From Cephalopachus bancanus (taxonomy: Eukaryota; Chordata; Mammalia; Primates; Tarsiidae), in the NCBI GenBank assembly GCA_027257055.1, contig JAPVLO010000153.1, forward strand, positions 2,790,001-2,854,000: a stretch of 64,000 bases of DNA, read 5' to 3'. The notes below the pieces were generated by a model. The model made no database searches and was not told the DNA's origin. It saw nothing but the letters and a program-made list of their open reading frames with translations. The position numbers and the translations under genes were made by a program. Shown one piece after another: positions 32,901 through 46,439 of this stretch (its first letter is position 1; every line of letters begins with the position of its first letter).

Positions 32901-35900
32901 ATGATAGGAACTAATTCTCACATTTCAATAATTAGCCTGAATGTGAATGGACTAAATGCACCATTGAAAAGACATAGAATGACAAAATGGATAAAATATC
33001 ACCAGGAAACAGTATATTGCCTTCAAGAGACCCACCTCACTAGAAAGGACACACACAGACTCAAAGTAAGAGGTTGGGAAACAAATTTTCAGGAGAATGG
33101 AACACAAAAGAAAGAAGGAGTCATGATCCTAACCTCCGACAAAATACCATTTAAGCCATCAAAAATTAAAAAAGATACAGAAGACCACTAAATAATGATA
33201 AAAGTTTCACTCCATCAACAAGAAATATCTATCCTAAACATATATGCACCCAACATAGGAGTGCCAACTTTCATAAAGAAGCTTCCAGGAAAACTCAAGA
33301 AAGATATTGACTCTAACACTATCATAACTAGGGACTTTAATACCCCCCACACAACCCTAGACAGATCATCAGGACAAAAAATCAACAATGAGATCTGGAA
33401 CCTCAATGTGACTCTTGATCAAATGGACTTAATTGATACCTACAGAACATTCCACCCAATGACAACAGAATATACATTCTACTCATCACCGCATGGAACA
33501 AACTCTAAGATGACCTCATATTTGGCCATAAATCGAAATTTTTTATGCACTTTCTTGTAACACAGTAGAATAAAAAGAAACATCAACACCAACAAGGTTC
33601 CCTCAAAACCCACAAAGACATGGAAACTAAATAGCATGATGCTAAACAACTCCTGGGTCAATGATGAAATCAAAACAGAGATTAAAAGTTACCTGGAAAC
33701 AAATGAAAATGAAGAAATATCTTACCAAAATCTCTGGAATGCCATGAAAGCTTTAGTAAGAGGGGAATTCATATCACTACAAACGCACATGAAGAAAATG
33801 GAAGGATCACAAATTAACAGTCTAACAAGTCACCTTAGGAAGCTAGAAAAGCAAGACCACCAAAACCCTAATTTCAGAAGAAGAATCCAGATCACCAAAA
33901 TAAAAGCCCAAATTCAGGACATAGAAGACAAAAAATACAAAAAAAATCAATGAAACCAAAAACTGTTTCTTTTAAAGGATAAAGAAGATCAATAGTCCCC
34001 TAGCTAGACTGACCAAGAAAAAGAGAGAAAAAGCCCAGATAAACACAATCAGAAACACAAAAGAAGAAGTCACATCTGACCCTGAAGAAATACAAAAGAT
34101 CATTAGAGACTACCATGTACACTTGTATGGAAACAAACTTGAAAACCTTAAAGAACTAGAAGACTTTCTGATATCACCCAAACTGCCTAGGTTGAAACAA
34201 GAAGAAATCAAGACTCTAAACAGACCAATAACAATCAAGGAAATTGACTATGTAATAAGAAAACTACCTACAAAAAAAAAGCCCTGGACCTGATGGCTTT
34301 CCAGCAGAATTCTATAAGACATTTAAGGAGCAGCTGATACCAATCCTACTGAAAATATTCCAGGCGATTGAGAAAGATGGGACCTTTCCCAAATCATTTT
34401 TTGAAGCTAACATCACATTGATACCCAAGCCAGGTAAAGACCCAACAAAGAAAGAGAACTACAGACCAATATCCTTGATGAACATAGATGCCAAAATTCT
34501 CAACAAGATCCTAGAAAGCCAAATACAACAACACATCTCAAAAATTATCCATCATGACCAAGTAGGCTTCATCCCCGGGATGCAAGGCTGGTTCAACATT
34601 CACAAGACAATAAATGTAATTAAATACATCAACAGATGTCAGAACAAAAACCACATTATTATATCATTAGATGCAGAAAAAACTTTTGATAAATTCCAGC
34701 ACCCCTTCTTGATAAAAACCCTCGAACATCTAGGCATACATGGAACATACCTCAAATGATAAAACCCATCTATGAGAAGCCCACAGCTATCATACTCCTA
34801 ATCAGACAAATTGGAACCATTTCCCCTGAAAACTGGAACAAGACAAAGATACCCACTCTCACCCCTCCTGTACAATATAGTATTGGAAGTCCTGGCTAGA
34901 GCAATCAGAGAAGAGAAGGCAATCAGGGGTATCCAAATAGGAAAAGAGGAAGTCAAGTTATCTCTCTTTGCAGATGACATGATTGTGTACATTAAAGCCC
35001 AAGAGAATCTGTCAAAAGACTCCTTGTACTGATAAAGGACTTTGGCAAAGTCTCAGGGTATAAAATAAATGTGCAAAAGACAATCGCATCTCTTTTTTTT
35101 TGAGTTGGAGTCTCACTCTGTTGCCCAGACTGGAGTGCAGTGGGCGCTACTGGCCACCGCAGCCTCAACCTGCTGGGCTCCGGCGATCCTTCCACCTCAG
35201 CCTTCTGAGTAGCCGGAATGACAGGCATGTACTACCACGCCCAGCTGATTTTTTGATTTACTGTAGAGATGAGGTCTCGCCAAGTTGCCAGGCAGGTCTC
35301 AAACCTGTGGGTTTAGGTAATCCACTCACCTCAGCCTCCCAAGGCGTGGGATTACAGGCTGAGCCACCAAGCCCGGCTGACAATTGCATTTCTTTACATC
35401 AAAAATAAACAAACAGAAACCCAAATAAAAAGCACAATACCATTCACAATAGCCACAAAAACAAAACAAAACAACAACAACAAAAATGAAATACCTTGGC
35501 ATCTTCCTAACCAGAGATGTGAAAGACCTTTACAATGAAAACTACAAAACACTGCTCAAAGAAATCAAAGATGACACAAACAAGTGGAAAAATATCCCAT
35601 GCTCATGAATTGGAAGAATCAACATTGTGAAGATGTCCATCTTACCTCAGACAATCTACAGATTTAATGCAATACCCATAAAATTACTAGCAACATTCTT
35701 CTCAGAGTCAGAAAAATCAATACAGGAATTCATATGGAAACAAGAATAGCCAGAACAATAGAACAATCCTCAGCAACAAAACAAAACAAAACAAAACAAA
35801 AATACAACAACAACAAAAAAAATAGTGCAGGAGGTATCACATTACCAGACTTCAAACTTTACTATAAAGCTACAATCATCAAAACAGCTTGGTATTGGTA

Positions 35901-37040
35901 CAGGAACAGGCATATAGACCAATGGAATAGAATTGAGATTCCAGAAGCAAAACCTCAATTCCTCAACCAACTCGTCTTCGACAAAGCCTCCACCACCTAC
36001 CACTGGGGAGAGGAAAACCTATTCAGTAAATGGTGCTGGGAAAACTGGCTGACCACATGCAGAAGATTCAAACAAGATCCCTAGCTAGCCCATACACAAA
36101 AATTAACTCCAAATGGATCAGAGACCTAAATATAAAGTCTCAAACCATAAGAACCTTAGAAAATGCAGGACACATCCTATGGAAATTGGAACTGACATCC
36201 AATTCCTGAACAAAACCCAAAATGCATGGGCCATAAGAGATAAGATAGACTAGTAGGACCTCCTTAAACTGACAAGCTTCTGCAAAGCCAAAGAAACCAT
36301 CAAGAGAGCAGGGAGACAGCCCACAGACTGGGATAAAGTATTTACCAACTCCAGGTCTGACAAAGGCCTAACATTTTGGATCTACAAGGAACTCAAACGT
36401 GCTGAAAAGAAAAAAAACAAACAACCCCATTATAAAGTGGGCAAAAGATGTGAACAGACACTTCTCAAAAGAAGATATCTGAGCAGCCAACAGATACATG
36501 AAGAAATGTTCAACCTCACTAATCATCAAGGAGATGCACATTAAAACTGCACTGAGATACCACCTAATTCCAGTCAGAATGGCAATTATCAATAACTCAA
36601 AAAATAACAGATGCTGTGAAAAGGGAACACTGCTACACTCTTGGTGGGAGTGTAAACTAGTGTAACCTCTGTGGAAAACAGTGTGGCAATTCCTAAAACC
36701 TCTAAATATTGACCTTCCATTTGACACCACAATCCCCCTACTGGGAATATACCCTGAAGAACTCAAATCACTCTATAAAAGATACCTGCACATGTATGTT
36801 TATCGCAGCATTGTTCACAATAGCAAGAACCTGGAACCAACCAAACTGTCCATCAGAGGAGGACTGGATTTAAAAATGTATTAAAAATTGTGGTACATAT
36901 ACATGTTGGAATACTACACAGCCATAAAAAAGAACAAAATCATGAATTTCACAGCAACCTGGATGGAACTGGAGTCTATAATACTGAGTGATCTCTCAGA
37001 GAAACAAAGATCTGAGTATCACATGTTCTCATTCATATAG
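32901..37040 (+). pseudogene. L1 ORF2 (endonuclease/reverse transcriptase), degraded
   Basis: It opens with ISIISLNVNGLNAPLKRHRM and CLQETHLT (endonuclease Asn and Glu), stops at about 33,191, and resumes at 33,195 with ILNIYAPNIGVPTFIKKLPG and a GDFN-equivalent TRDFNTP. The SDH region is lost around 33,540. RT blocks follow: [20 protein letters not shown], then [20 protein letters not shown], and FADDMIVYI with both catalytic aspartates at about 34,968-34,993. The SINE at 35,096 then breaks the frame. The C-terminal part runs to FSFI and a stop at 37,038. It is not functional. Confidence 0.85.
35096..35378 (-). mobile_element. Alu-like SINE nested in L1B ORF2
   Basis: This dimeric Alu-type SINE on the minus strand is flanked by GACAATCGCATCTCTTT (35079-35095) and GACAATTGCATTTCTTT (35379-35395), a 17-bp TSD with two C/T differences. 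The right copy matches the expected L1 sequence, so the left copy has mutated. It dates the SINE after L1B. Confidence 0.9.
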
Positions 37041-37272
37041 TGGACCTTGAACATCTATCATAATTCTAGAAAAGGATTGACAGTGGCTGGAGATTATGGG
37101 GGTGGTCGGGAGGGGAAGGAAGGTGGGATTAACAGTAGTCAATATCTTTGTGGGGACAGGGAGACACCCCTTCTTAACAAGGGTACCTGAACAATGCATA
37201 TTTGTATACCTAACCCTTAACTGTACCCCACAATTTTAAAATAAAAAATATGTTAAAAAAAAAAGAAAAGAA

Positions 37273-37872
37273 ACGCCATAATCATCAAGGATTTATTCCA
37301 ATAATCTGAGGTTGGTTTAACATCTGAAAATAAATGAATATAACTTAAATATTAATAGAATAAAGGACAGTAACCATACTGTCCAAATTTTTTAAAATTG
37401 AGTTATTTTAAAAAAGTATTTATTATTCAATTGTAAGAATTTTAATGTATTTGAATGCAAGCTGCTTATCAGATGTAAATTTGCAAACATTTTCTACCAG
37501 TTAGTGGATGGTTGTTTCACTTTCTTGATAGTTTTTATTTAAAGCACAAAGGCTTTTAATTTGATAAAGTCAAACTTGTCCATTTCTCTTTCATTGCTTG
37601 TGCTTTGGGTGTCACATGTAAGAAAATGCTCTCTGACCCAAAGTCTTGATTGATTCCTGTATTTTCTTCTAAGAGTTTTATTATATTTTCAGCACTTACA
37701 GTTAGGTCTATGATTTATTTGAATTCATTTCTGTGTATGATGTTAGAAACAGATCCACTTCATCTTTTCATATGTGGCTATCCACTTGTTTAAGAACCAT
37801 TTATTGAAAAAGACTATTCTTTCCCATTGGGTTGTCTTGGCATCTTTTTCGACAATAAATTGTCCAAGATAT
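37273..37872 (+). repeat. transduced 3' flank of the L1B source locus
   Basis: This is DNA between the two A-rich tails of L1B. Its first about 110 bp resemble plus-strand old L1 (GGATTTATTCCAATAATCTG...AACATCTGAAAATAAATGAA); from about 37,400 it resembles minus-strand old L1M ORF2/3' UTR (for example CCAGTTAGTGGATGGTTGTT and GAACCATTTATTGAAAAAGA). The source locus therefore sat in old L1 debris. AATAAA at 37,854 sits 19 nt before the second tail. Confidence 0.75.
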
Positions 37873-37929
37873 AAAAAAAAAAATGAAAAGAAAAGAAAGT
37901 AGTACAATCTGGTGGATTATAATGATCTT

Positions 37930-39330
37930 TCAATGTGAAATATCTACCTACCTCATATAAGGTTATAAACATGCATAGCTATGTGTTCATAAGCAAAATT
38001 TTGTTTTTAAACTTATATAAATGGTATTCTGTGTTTGGCATTTTGTGATTTCATCTTTGTGCTTACTTTAAATTGTTATTATTTAGTTTAATTATAGTAA
38101 ATCATTCCCTTCTGTAAATATATCAAATGTGTTTCTTTTTTTCCAAATAAGTCAGAATTTAGGTTGTTCCAGTTTTTACTGTTATCATCAATGATGCAGT
38201 GAATATTCTTGTGCATGTCCCTTGTGTGTATAAGTGTGAAAGTGTCCAGAAAGAAAATTACTTGGTCATAGGAAAAATGCTTCAACTTTATCAGCTAATG
38301 CCAAATTGCTTTCCAAAGAATGTACAAATTCACACTTTCCTTAGCAGCATAAGTAAAATAGCCTCTTATTGTCAGATTTCCAAATTTTTGCCAATTGGAT
38401 GAATGTGAAATACCGTCATATGGTTGTTTTAATTATAATTTTTCTGAATACTTCTGAGTTTGAGTTATGTTTAGTGCATTTACAAAAACTTTAGTTTCCT
38501 CTTCATGAATAATGCTGAATTATTTGGTCATTTTATTCATCATGGATCACTTTCTAAAAATTTTGTATTGACTTAATCATTATTCTTGACATATTCTAAA
38601 CACTAATTCTTTATAATTTGAGGATAGATATCTTTTTCTGGCCTATTATTTTTCTTTCATTTTTATTTATATTGCCCTGTACTGCTCAACTCAGTATACT
38701 TGTATTTATCAGTCATTCTCTTTTGTTTTGTTCTGTTTTTGTCTCAGAAATATGTTTCTACTCCAATTTATGAAAAATGGTCTCTATATGTGCTTCTAAA
38801 AACTTTAGAATTTGGTTTAAATGTTTGTTATTAACTCATCTTGAATATGTTTAATGTTTGGTATTTGTGCTACTAACTTCCATACATATTAAACCCTATA
38901 ATGGATTATTATTATTTTTTGCTTTAAACAGGTAATAGATTTTTAAAGACTAAATTAATAGACACTTTAAAGACATTACTGGAGACATATTTTCCATTTC
39001 CAGTGCTCTCCAGTACTTTCTGTAGATCTGTGTTTCCATCTTGCATTATTTTTCTTCAGTATTTTCTTTAACAATTTTTATAGTGCCAATCTGCTGCCAA
39101 TGAAGTCTATCAGATTTGTTCGTCTGAAAATGTCTTTACTTCACCTTATATTTGAAGGCTACTCTACTGAATATAGAGTTTTAGATTAGCAGTCATTTTT
39201 AAAACCTTTGAAAATATATATTTAAAGAAACTAGTCCACCATTCTATGGTTCACATTATTTCTCATGTGACATCAGCTTTCACTTTTTTGGTCCTAAATT
39301 TAATATTTTTCTTTCTCTGAATATATATAT
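37930..39330 (-). mobile_element. ancient L1 (L1M-type) fragments
   Basis: About 38,150-38,460 (TTTTTACTGTTATCATCAAT, AATTACTTGGTCATAGGAAA, TTGCTTTCCAAAGAATGTAC, TGCCAATTGGATGAATGTGA) is antisense old L1 near the ORF2 end and 3' UTR. About 39,050-39,320 (CTGCCAATGAAGTCTATCAG, CTGAAAATGTCTTTACTTCA) is another old L1-like antisense segment. Boundaries and family are uncertain. Confidence 0.5.
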
Positions 39331-39339
39331 ATACTCACT

Positions 39340-39740
39340 ATATATCATAAGAAATTGGCTCACATAATTATGGAGGCTGAGAAACCCTGCAATTGCCACC
39401 TGTAAGCTGGAGACCCAGGAAAACCAGTGGTGTAGCTCTGATCTGAGTCAGAACTCCTGAGAACCAGGAATGCTGAGGATGTAAGTCCTAGTCCAAAAAC
39501 AGGAGAAGACTAATGTCCCAGCTCAAGCAATCAGGTAAAGACAGAATTCTCTCTTCCTCTACCTTTATTCTACCTAGGCTCTCAATGAATCGGTCAATGC
39601 CCAACCACATTGGGAGGGCAATCGGCATTACTCATTCTGTTGATTTGTATGTTAGTTTCACTCAGAAATATCCCCACAGACACACCCAGAAATAATGTTT
39701 AACTAAATATCAGGAAACCCTGTGACCCAGTCAAGTCACC
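39340..39740. repeat. old interspersed repeat, class unsure
   Basis: The order GAAATTGGCTCACATAATTA, GAGACCCAGGAAAACCAGTG, CCCAACCACATTGGGAGGGC, ACACCCAGAAATAATGTTTA, GACCCAGTCAAGTCACCACA matches a familiar primate interspersed repeat, but I cannot place it confidently as LTR or LINE. Confidence 0.45.
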
Positions 39741-42700
39741 ACATGAAATTAACTCACACAAACCCATTCTCTTTTTCTTCCATTTGATTATATTTAAGGT
39801 TTCCCCTCTTTCATCTTCTGTCTAATGTTCATCTTTTCATTTTTGTTTGGTTCTTTTCTGCCTTTCAAAGAAACTTATCCTGTTGATTATACTTCTTTGA
39901 ATGTTAGTATTTAACTCTTAATGCAGTTTTTACTGATAGCAATGAAATATCCTCAGGTATATTCTCTTTTCGAAAACACTTTTGACCCCACAAGCACTTC
40001 CAATAATTATCTTAATTTCTCCTCATTTCCTAGCCTATTGAATTGCAGTTTCTATTTTCCCAGCCCCCAACTCACTCCTTAACCTATTCCAACCTGATTC
40101 TAGCTGTGATCACTGATCACCTCTATGTTACTAAATGCAATGGACATTTTTAGTTTTTTATAAATGTCTCAGTACAATCTCACATCATTTAATACTTCAT
40201 ATTTATTGACATGATCTCTTTCTTGGTTACTGAAATAATACATTTTTTCAGTTTCCCCTCCCTTCTCCCTTCTCTTTGGCATTTCATCTGCTTTCTTCAA
40301 TGAGGGCACATATTCTCTCCATATTGGTCATTAATTATTGAAAATTTATAAACTTCATTTTTAGATATTTTTCTTTTCTTACTCTATACTCTTATTTTAG
40401 GAAATATTGTCCTTATCTATGACTTTAATTACTATGTACTTGTTTACTGATAGCTCCCAGATTTGTTTTTCTAACCCAGACCTCTTCTCTGAACTGCAGA
40501 CATATATTAGACTACACAGTCAAGTTAAAAATATAAGGGTCAACTTATTTCTTCCCCTACCTCCCAACATCAGTCTAATTAATTACCTAGTCAATTAAAA
40601 TATATATAAATTCTATTTTCTGTCCAAGTGTCGTCAGAAACTTAGTTCATATTGTCACTTTTTTTCTTGTCTGGACCACTAAAATTATTGCCTCACTGTT
40701 AATATCAAACATATGTTTAATAGGATGTGTAATGGAACCTTTAAAATTGTTTCAGAATTTTTCTAAAGTCCCAAAATTGAGTACAATAGGTGAAAAGTAT
40801 TCCTTAATTCTAACATTTTGCCAGTCATCTTTGTAATTTATTAGTAGTAAACTTCATGCTTAATAAGAGAACTCTGACATTTATTGAGGAAATTCAGAGT
40901 GTTTTTAGGACCCAGGTACCCTTAGCAAGAGGACTTTTTTGCTGTTGTTGTTGTTGTTTACTTTTCAGGGTTGATAAATTCTCAGTATATCAATCTGGCA
41001 GTGATAGTACAAATTATTAAGCAGCATTATGATTATTTTATAGCTAATTTTATTTGCTTACTTCTCCCCTGAGACGCTTCATCTTCCCACTGACTCTAGG
41101 TTTTATCTGCTTCTGGTGTGGAGGTTTTGCTGCTGTTCCAGATTCTAAATTGTTAGAAATTTCTAGGCAGAGATTAGCATGCCTTCACAGGCAAAATTTT
41201 GCTTCACCTGGAAGCTCCCATACCTACCAAAAATTATATCAAGTATTCATTTTCTAACCATAACAGGTATGTGAATTTATAACAGCAACCGATGGGAAAG
41301 CAATTTCTTTCAATATTTCAATTTTTCTATTCATAATCTATCATTGGCACTCTGACCATAGAAACTGTCAACTCAGCTTGTTTGCCAGCAGAAAATAATT
41401 TCCCAGAATTATTCCACAATTATATGATTTAAAAGTCAGCTGGAAATGCATTTTTTCTGAGCTTAATGGCAGTCTTCTTGTGGTTACTGATTGTTTGACA
41501 ATAGCATATTTTTCTGTCAGCGTGGACTCTAAAGTTAAGGTTGGTTCTCAGTTTCACAAAATTTACCCAGACAAAAAGGAAAAAAAAAAAGAGGTACACT
41601 GAGCAAGAACAAGAAGATAGGAAATTAATGCTGATTCTTTTAGATAACCTGCTTTTTTTTTTTTAATCTTCTCTGGTAAGTCATATGACATTTGTTGTCA
41701 GAATTTTTCAGAAAGCACAGTATCAAAGATATCCGTAGGTGTAGGAGTCTGTAAAATGACTGTACATGTAACTTTTTTCCAACCATGGAATTATTCATAA
41801 ATTGTAATAAAGTACATCATGAAGTATATTTTGCTAAAATATATGACATGTATGAGGGTCTGTTTTATGAGTTAGACCACGTGAAGTACATTGGAAGGGA
41901 CAATGGAGAGTACATTGCAAATGCCATTGTGATGCCTAAAGGTTTTGTTGGAAGCATACAAACATTAAAACTCTTAAGGGGTTATTTTTGTTTTCTGTAA
42001 AACTTATCATGTTATGGCTTTAAGTGTCAGAACAGGGCAAGAAAGTAAACAAAAGAAGGTACTAGTACATTTCACAGCAACAAAGGGTGTGCCCTGAAAA
42101 GGATGTAACAAATCACAACTTATTAGTTTAAAGTAATTCAGAGATAAGTCAGGGTGAAATTTTACATATTTATAACTTTAATAAATGATTCATTTTGAAG
42201 ATTCTTGTTAATTAAAACAATGCCAATTAAAATCAGAATACTAGATTTTTAGGACAAAAATGATGTCATAAGTTAAGTTTTACTTATATTGAAGAAAGAA
42301 CGGTATAAGAAATTTCTATTAATATTTTAAAATAGCATTAATATTCTATATAGGGATAATGCTACATACAATCTCTATAAACTATTTAGCTCATGCTAGG
42401 TACATGGCTATTAATGAGATATTTTAGGTAACATACTCAATAAGATTAATAATTTATACCTAGAAGTAAAGGGAAATTCTTTCTTTTTACCAATTTTCAA
42501 AGAAATTTAGAGTGAGACAATACTGATTTTAACCTGAATTATCTGCATGATTGGTGAATTTGAAATTGATTTGTGGGAATATAGTGAAAATGGCAGGTTA
42601 AAGACTTTTGAAAATTATCTCCTTTAAAAAAATGAGAAAAATAGCAAAAAAAAAACTAAAATAAAAAAATTCAGAACTCTGAAAATTAACAACTTATATA

Positions 42701-43180
42701 AATATGAAATACATTTTTTCCCAAGAAAAAAATGATTGCCTTTCAATAAGAATAGAGAGCTTTGTGACATTTTAATTTATCACAGTTTCATCTTCTAGTC
42801 TCTAGCTCTGTGGTAGCCTTGAAAACCAGCTGTCTGCAATTATGGTGAAAACCAGTAGCCTGGTAGTAACTAGAGGGGTTAGAAGGGGATTGGAGCTTCT
42901 TCAAAAATCCCTTGCTGGAGCATTATTCAACTTGTTTCCAAGTGGTCACTTGGAAACCCTCACTTGCAAGACGGTCTTTAGAATTTAGTCAGAGCTCACC
43001 AATACAAAAATCTTCTTTGAGGGTGTTTGTCAAAAACAATTGCAGACAATTGCTTAACTTCATGTTTGTTTGAAGTAGTGAATAACTGTTGAGACAAACA
43101 ACAGACTAACTACAAAGCTACGGAAAAAAAAATCAAATAAACAAGATTTCCAGAGTTTTTAATTTATTTATTTATTTTTA
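39741..43180. other. unannotated AT-rich DNA
   Basis: No gene is supported. Short frames at 41,054-41,257 and 41,785-42,000 lack domains. A short perfect palindrome with 10-bp arms lies at about 42,933-42,954 (TTTCCAAGTG and CACTTGGAAA). Confidence 0.4.
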
Positions 43181-43470
43181 ATTTTTTTTGAGTTGGAATC
43201 TCACTCTATCACCCAGGCTGGAGAGCAGTTGCACAATCATGACCACCCCAGCAATGATCTGCTGAACTCAGGCAATCCTTGCACCTCAGCCTTCCAAGCA
43301 GCTGGAACTATAGGCATGTGCCACCAGCTCAAATGATTTTTTGATTTATTGTAGAGATAAGATCTCACCAAGTTTCCCTGGCTGGTCTTGAACCCCTGTG
43401 CTCAGGCAATCCTCTTGCCTTCACCTACCAAAGTGCTGGGATTACAAGTTTGAGCCGGGTCCTCCATAGG
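43181..43470 (-). mobile_element. Alu-like SINE, older copy
   Basis: It has the same layout as the other SINEs but more divergence (GAGTTGGAATCTCACTCTAT... to TTTGAGCCGGGT), few CpGs, and a TTTA-rich tail complement at 43,157-43,180. No sharp TSD was seen. Confidence 0.75.
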
Positions 43471-43889
43471 AGTTTTGAAAAGCTCTAACATATTACTGGG
43501 GTTCTAAAACACCACAGACATGCATGTGGATGCGAGCATGCTCTGAAAAGAACTGAAAAGGCCCAAGCTTTTACTTCTTCTTGATTTTGAGACTCTCTGA
43601 ATGTTGAAAATGAAGGCAAAAGAAGAGTTATCAACTGCCAGACTACTAAAAAGTGTTACTGGAGCCCAGTGAGAACTAGAGCCATAAAGGAGGTGCCACT
43701 CAAGGGATCTATAGCTTCCAATTAGTCAAACCCAACTGGTAACCAACTGGTAAAGGAATCTAAGATTGGTCCAAATCTAAGAAATGAGAACCCATAGAGG
43801 TAGGTCCAGCTTTTGCCTAAAGACATTTATCCGTAAAGGGAAAATGGTGGCCAAATTTCTGTTGGAAGATTGTCAAGGCCCAGGAGAAA

Positions 43890-44540
43890 ATAATCAAAGC
43901 CTACAGAGAAACAGAAAGATCCATGGTTTCCAGAGACTGGGGGTAACAAGGGGTAGGGGGTGACATGTATGGTTGACTGTAAATAAATACAAGAAACTTT
44001 TTTGGCATAAGGGAAATATGTTACATCTTGATTGTGGAATTTGTTAAACAATTGTACATTTGTCAAAATTCATTCAATGCTTTATCTAAAATAGGCAAAT
44101 TTTAATATATGTAAATATTCTCCAAAAAACTAGACAAAAAATGCCTCTTAAATAATAAGAGAAAGATAAACAACTCAACTAAATATGGGCAAAGAAAATT
44201 AAAAGGCAATTTATAGAAGAGAGAACTTTTATGACTCCTTCTCACCCACTAAGATAAGAAGGTACTCAAACTTTAGAAAACTTTAGTAAAATGTGAAATT
44301 ATACAATAATGAAATAAACATTTCACATTTTATTGACAAAAATTTTAAACATGTGTTGCATAAAATGTGGGGATATAAAGACCTCAAGATAGGAATATAA
44401 TTTGGAGAAATCACTTTAAAAAACAATGTAAGAGAATCTTGAAAACTGAATAAATCCACTCCATATAATTCAATAATTCCATGTCTATGCATATATTGTA
44501 GAAAAACTCTGTATCTCTTCAAGCGGGAAACGTGAATAAG
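43890..44540 (+). mobile_element. ancient L1 fragments
   Basis: About 43,890-44,130 (CATGGTTTCCAGAGACTGGG, TACATCTTGATTGTGGAATT) resembles an old L1 3' UTR. About 44,150-44,530 (CAAACAACTCAACTAAATATGG, ACCTCAAGATAGGAATATAA) resembles the plus-strand ORF2 C-terminal region. Their order is not collinear, so there are at least two pieces. Confidence 0.45.
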
Positions 44541-45269
44541 GAGCTTATCCCAGCCTTGTAGTTTCTATACTTGTACTTTCCTGAGTCTGCACAAGATCTT
44601 CAAATGGCTGGTTCTTCTTGATCTTATTTTTTAATTTTTTTGGTTTCCATCCTTTTAATAGAAATAATTATTATCAGACTGGAAAGTGAAGAACAAGCAG
44701 GTTTGAGAGGAAATTAAAACTCCAAACCAGAGAAAAGAGAGAGAAAAAAATCATCTAATTGCTAAAAATGAGTTTATCTTCCTGTTGAAACAATTATCAA
44801 ACCAGTAATAAAACATCAAATGACTTGACCTCTGAATATTGACAGTGACTTAAAAATTGATGAAAGATGGAAAAGATTACTAAAAAGTGGGGGGGGGAGG
44901 CAAATAATATTGTGTCAATTCCAAAATGGGACAATTTGGAAGCTATAAAGAGGTAAAGTTTATTGAATTCTCTGACAATAATTCCAGAACAAACTTATTA
45001 AAACAATATTTTGTCAATATTTATAAAGAGACTATCTGATCACAAGGCATGGCAAAATAACTTTATTTTTTGCTGATACAATCTTAAGATTGAAAAAGAT
45101 TTATAAAGTCAACGTTTTTTATTTTGCATATTCATATATTCTTTTAAAACTAAATGGATTATAGATGTACATTTTAGATAATTTTATAAAATAGATTTTT
45201 CATTTAAAACTACATGTAGATATTACTATATAGGAAAGTATTCTATTTAAAAAATATTTTCAGGACTAA

Positions 45270-46435
45270 TCTTTATTTATTTTTAAATTTTATTTTGGAT
45301 TCAAAGAGTATATGTGCAGATTTGTTACATGGATAGATTGTGTGATGGTGAAGTTTGGGCATCTAGCAAGCCCATCACCCAAATGGTGAGAATGAGTAGT
45401 TTTTCAAGTCTTATCCCATTTCTCCCACCTCTGTTTAGGAGTCCTCAGTCTTTGTTGTTCCTATCTTTGTGTCCATGTGAACTCAGTGTTTAACTCCCAC
45501 TTATAAGTAAGAACATGTAGTATTCGGTTTTCTGTTTCTGTGATAATGTGCTCAGGATAATGACCTCCAGCTTTATCCTCATTGCTGCAAAGGACATCAT
45601 TTTGATCCTTTTTTTAAAAACTGTATAGTATTCCGTAGTGTGTATGTACCACATTTTCTTTATCCAATCACTGTTGATGAGTACCTAGGTTCTTTTTGGT
45701 AGAAAAATGCATGCCCCTTTGGGTATATACCCAGTAGTAGGATTACTGAGTCTAATGGTAAATCTATTTTTAGTTATTTAAGAAATCTCCATACTGCCTT
45801 CCACAGGGGATGAACTCGTTTACACTTCTATCAACAGTGTATGAGTGTTTCTTTTTCTCCACAACCTCACCAACATCTATTTTTTACTTTTTGATAATAA
45901 CCATTCTGACTAGTATGAGATGATATCTCATTGTGGTTTTGATTTGAATTTCTCTGATGATTAGTGAAGTTGAGCATTTTTTCATATGTCTGTCCGTCTT
46001 CCTTTGAGAACTGTTTGTTCATATCCTTTGTCAACTTTTTAATGGAGTTATTTGTATATTTCCAGTTGACTTGTTTAAATTTCTTATAAATTCTGGATAT
46101 GAGTCCTTTGTCTGATGCATAGCTTGCAAATATTTTCTCTCATTCTGTAGATTGTCTATTTACTCTGTTAATAGTTTCTTTTTCTGTGCAGAAGCTCTTT
46201 TGTTTAATTAAGTTCCATTTGTCAGGTTTCATTTTTGCTACATTTGCTTTTGAGGCCTTTGTCATAAATTTGATGACAAGGCCACTGATGTCCAGAAAGG
46301 TGTTCCCTAGGCTTTTTTCTAGAACTTTTATAGTTTGAGGTCTTATATTTAAGTTTTAATATATTTTGAGGCAATTTTTGCACATAGTGAGACAAAGGGG
46401 TCTAGTTTAATTCTTTTGCATATGACTAGCCAGTA
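45270..46435 (-). mobile_element. 5'-truncated primate L1
   Basis: The minus-strand L1 3' end starts with the complement of an A-rich tail (45,265-45,295), then 3' UTR (GTGCAGATTTGTTACATGGA, AGCCCATCACCCAAATGGTG) and the ORF2 C-terminal region (complement of the cysteine-rich part at about 45,780-45,900), stopping at about 46,435 (ATATGACTAGCCAGT). It is more diverged than L1A-L1D, and it interrupts an L2. Confidence 0.75.
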
Positions 46436-46439
46436 ATGC

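Larger units (their letters stand above)
30122..37894 (+). mobile_element. near full-length L1 LINE with 3' transduction ('L1B')
   Basis: Its order is 5' UTR (30122 to about 31,859), broken ORF1 (31,860 to about 32,750), broken ORF2 (32,901-37,040), 3' UTR, a first A-rich end (37,255-37,272, preceded by AATAAA at 37,240), then about 600 bp of non-L1B flank (37,273-37,872) with its own AATAAA (37,854-37,859) and a second A-rich tail (37,873-37,894). It is flanked by the 18-bp TSD GAAAGCAGTACAATCTGG (30104-30121) and GAAAGTAGTACAATCTGG (37895-37912). A SINE interrupts ORF2 at 35,096-35,378. It is inactive because of multiple stops. Confidence 0.9.
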
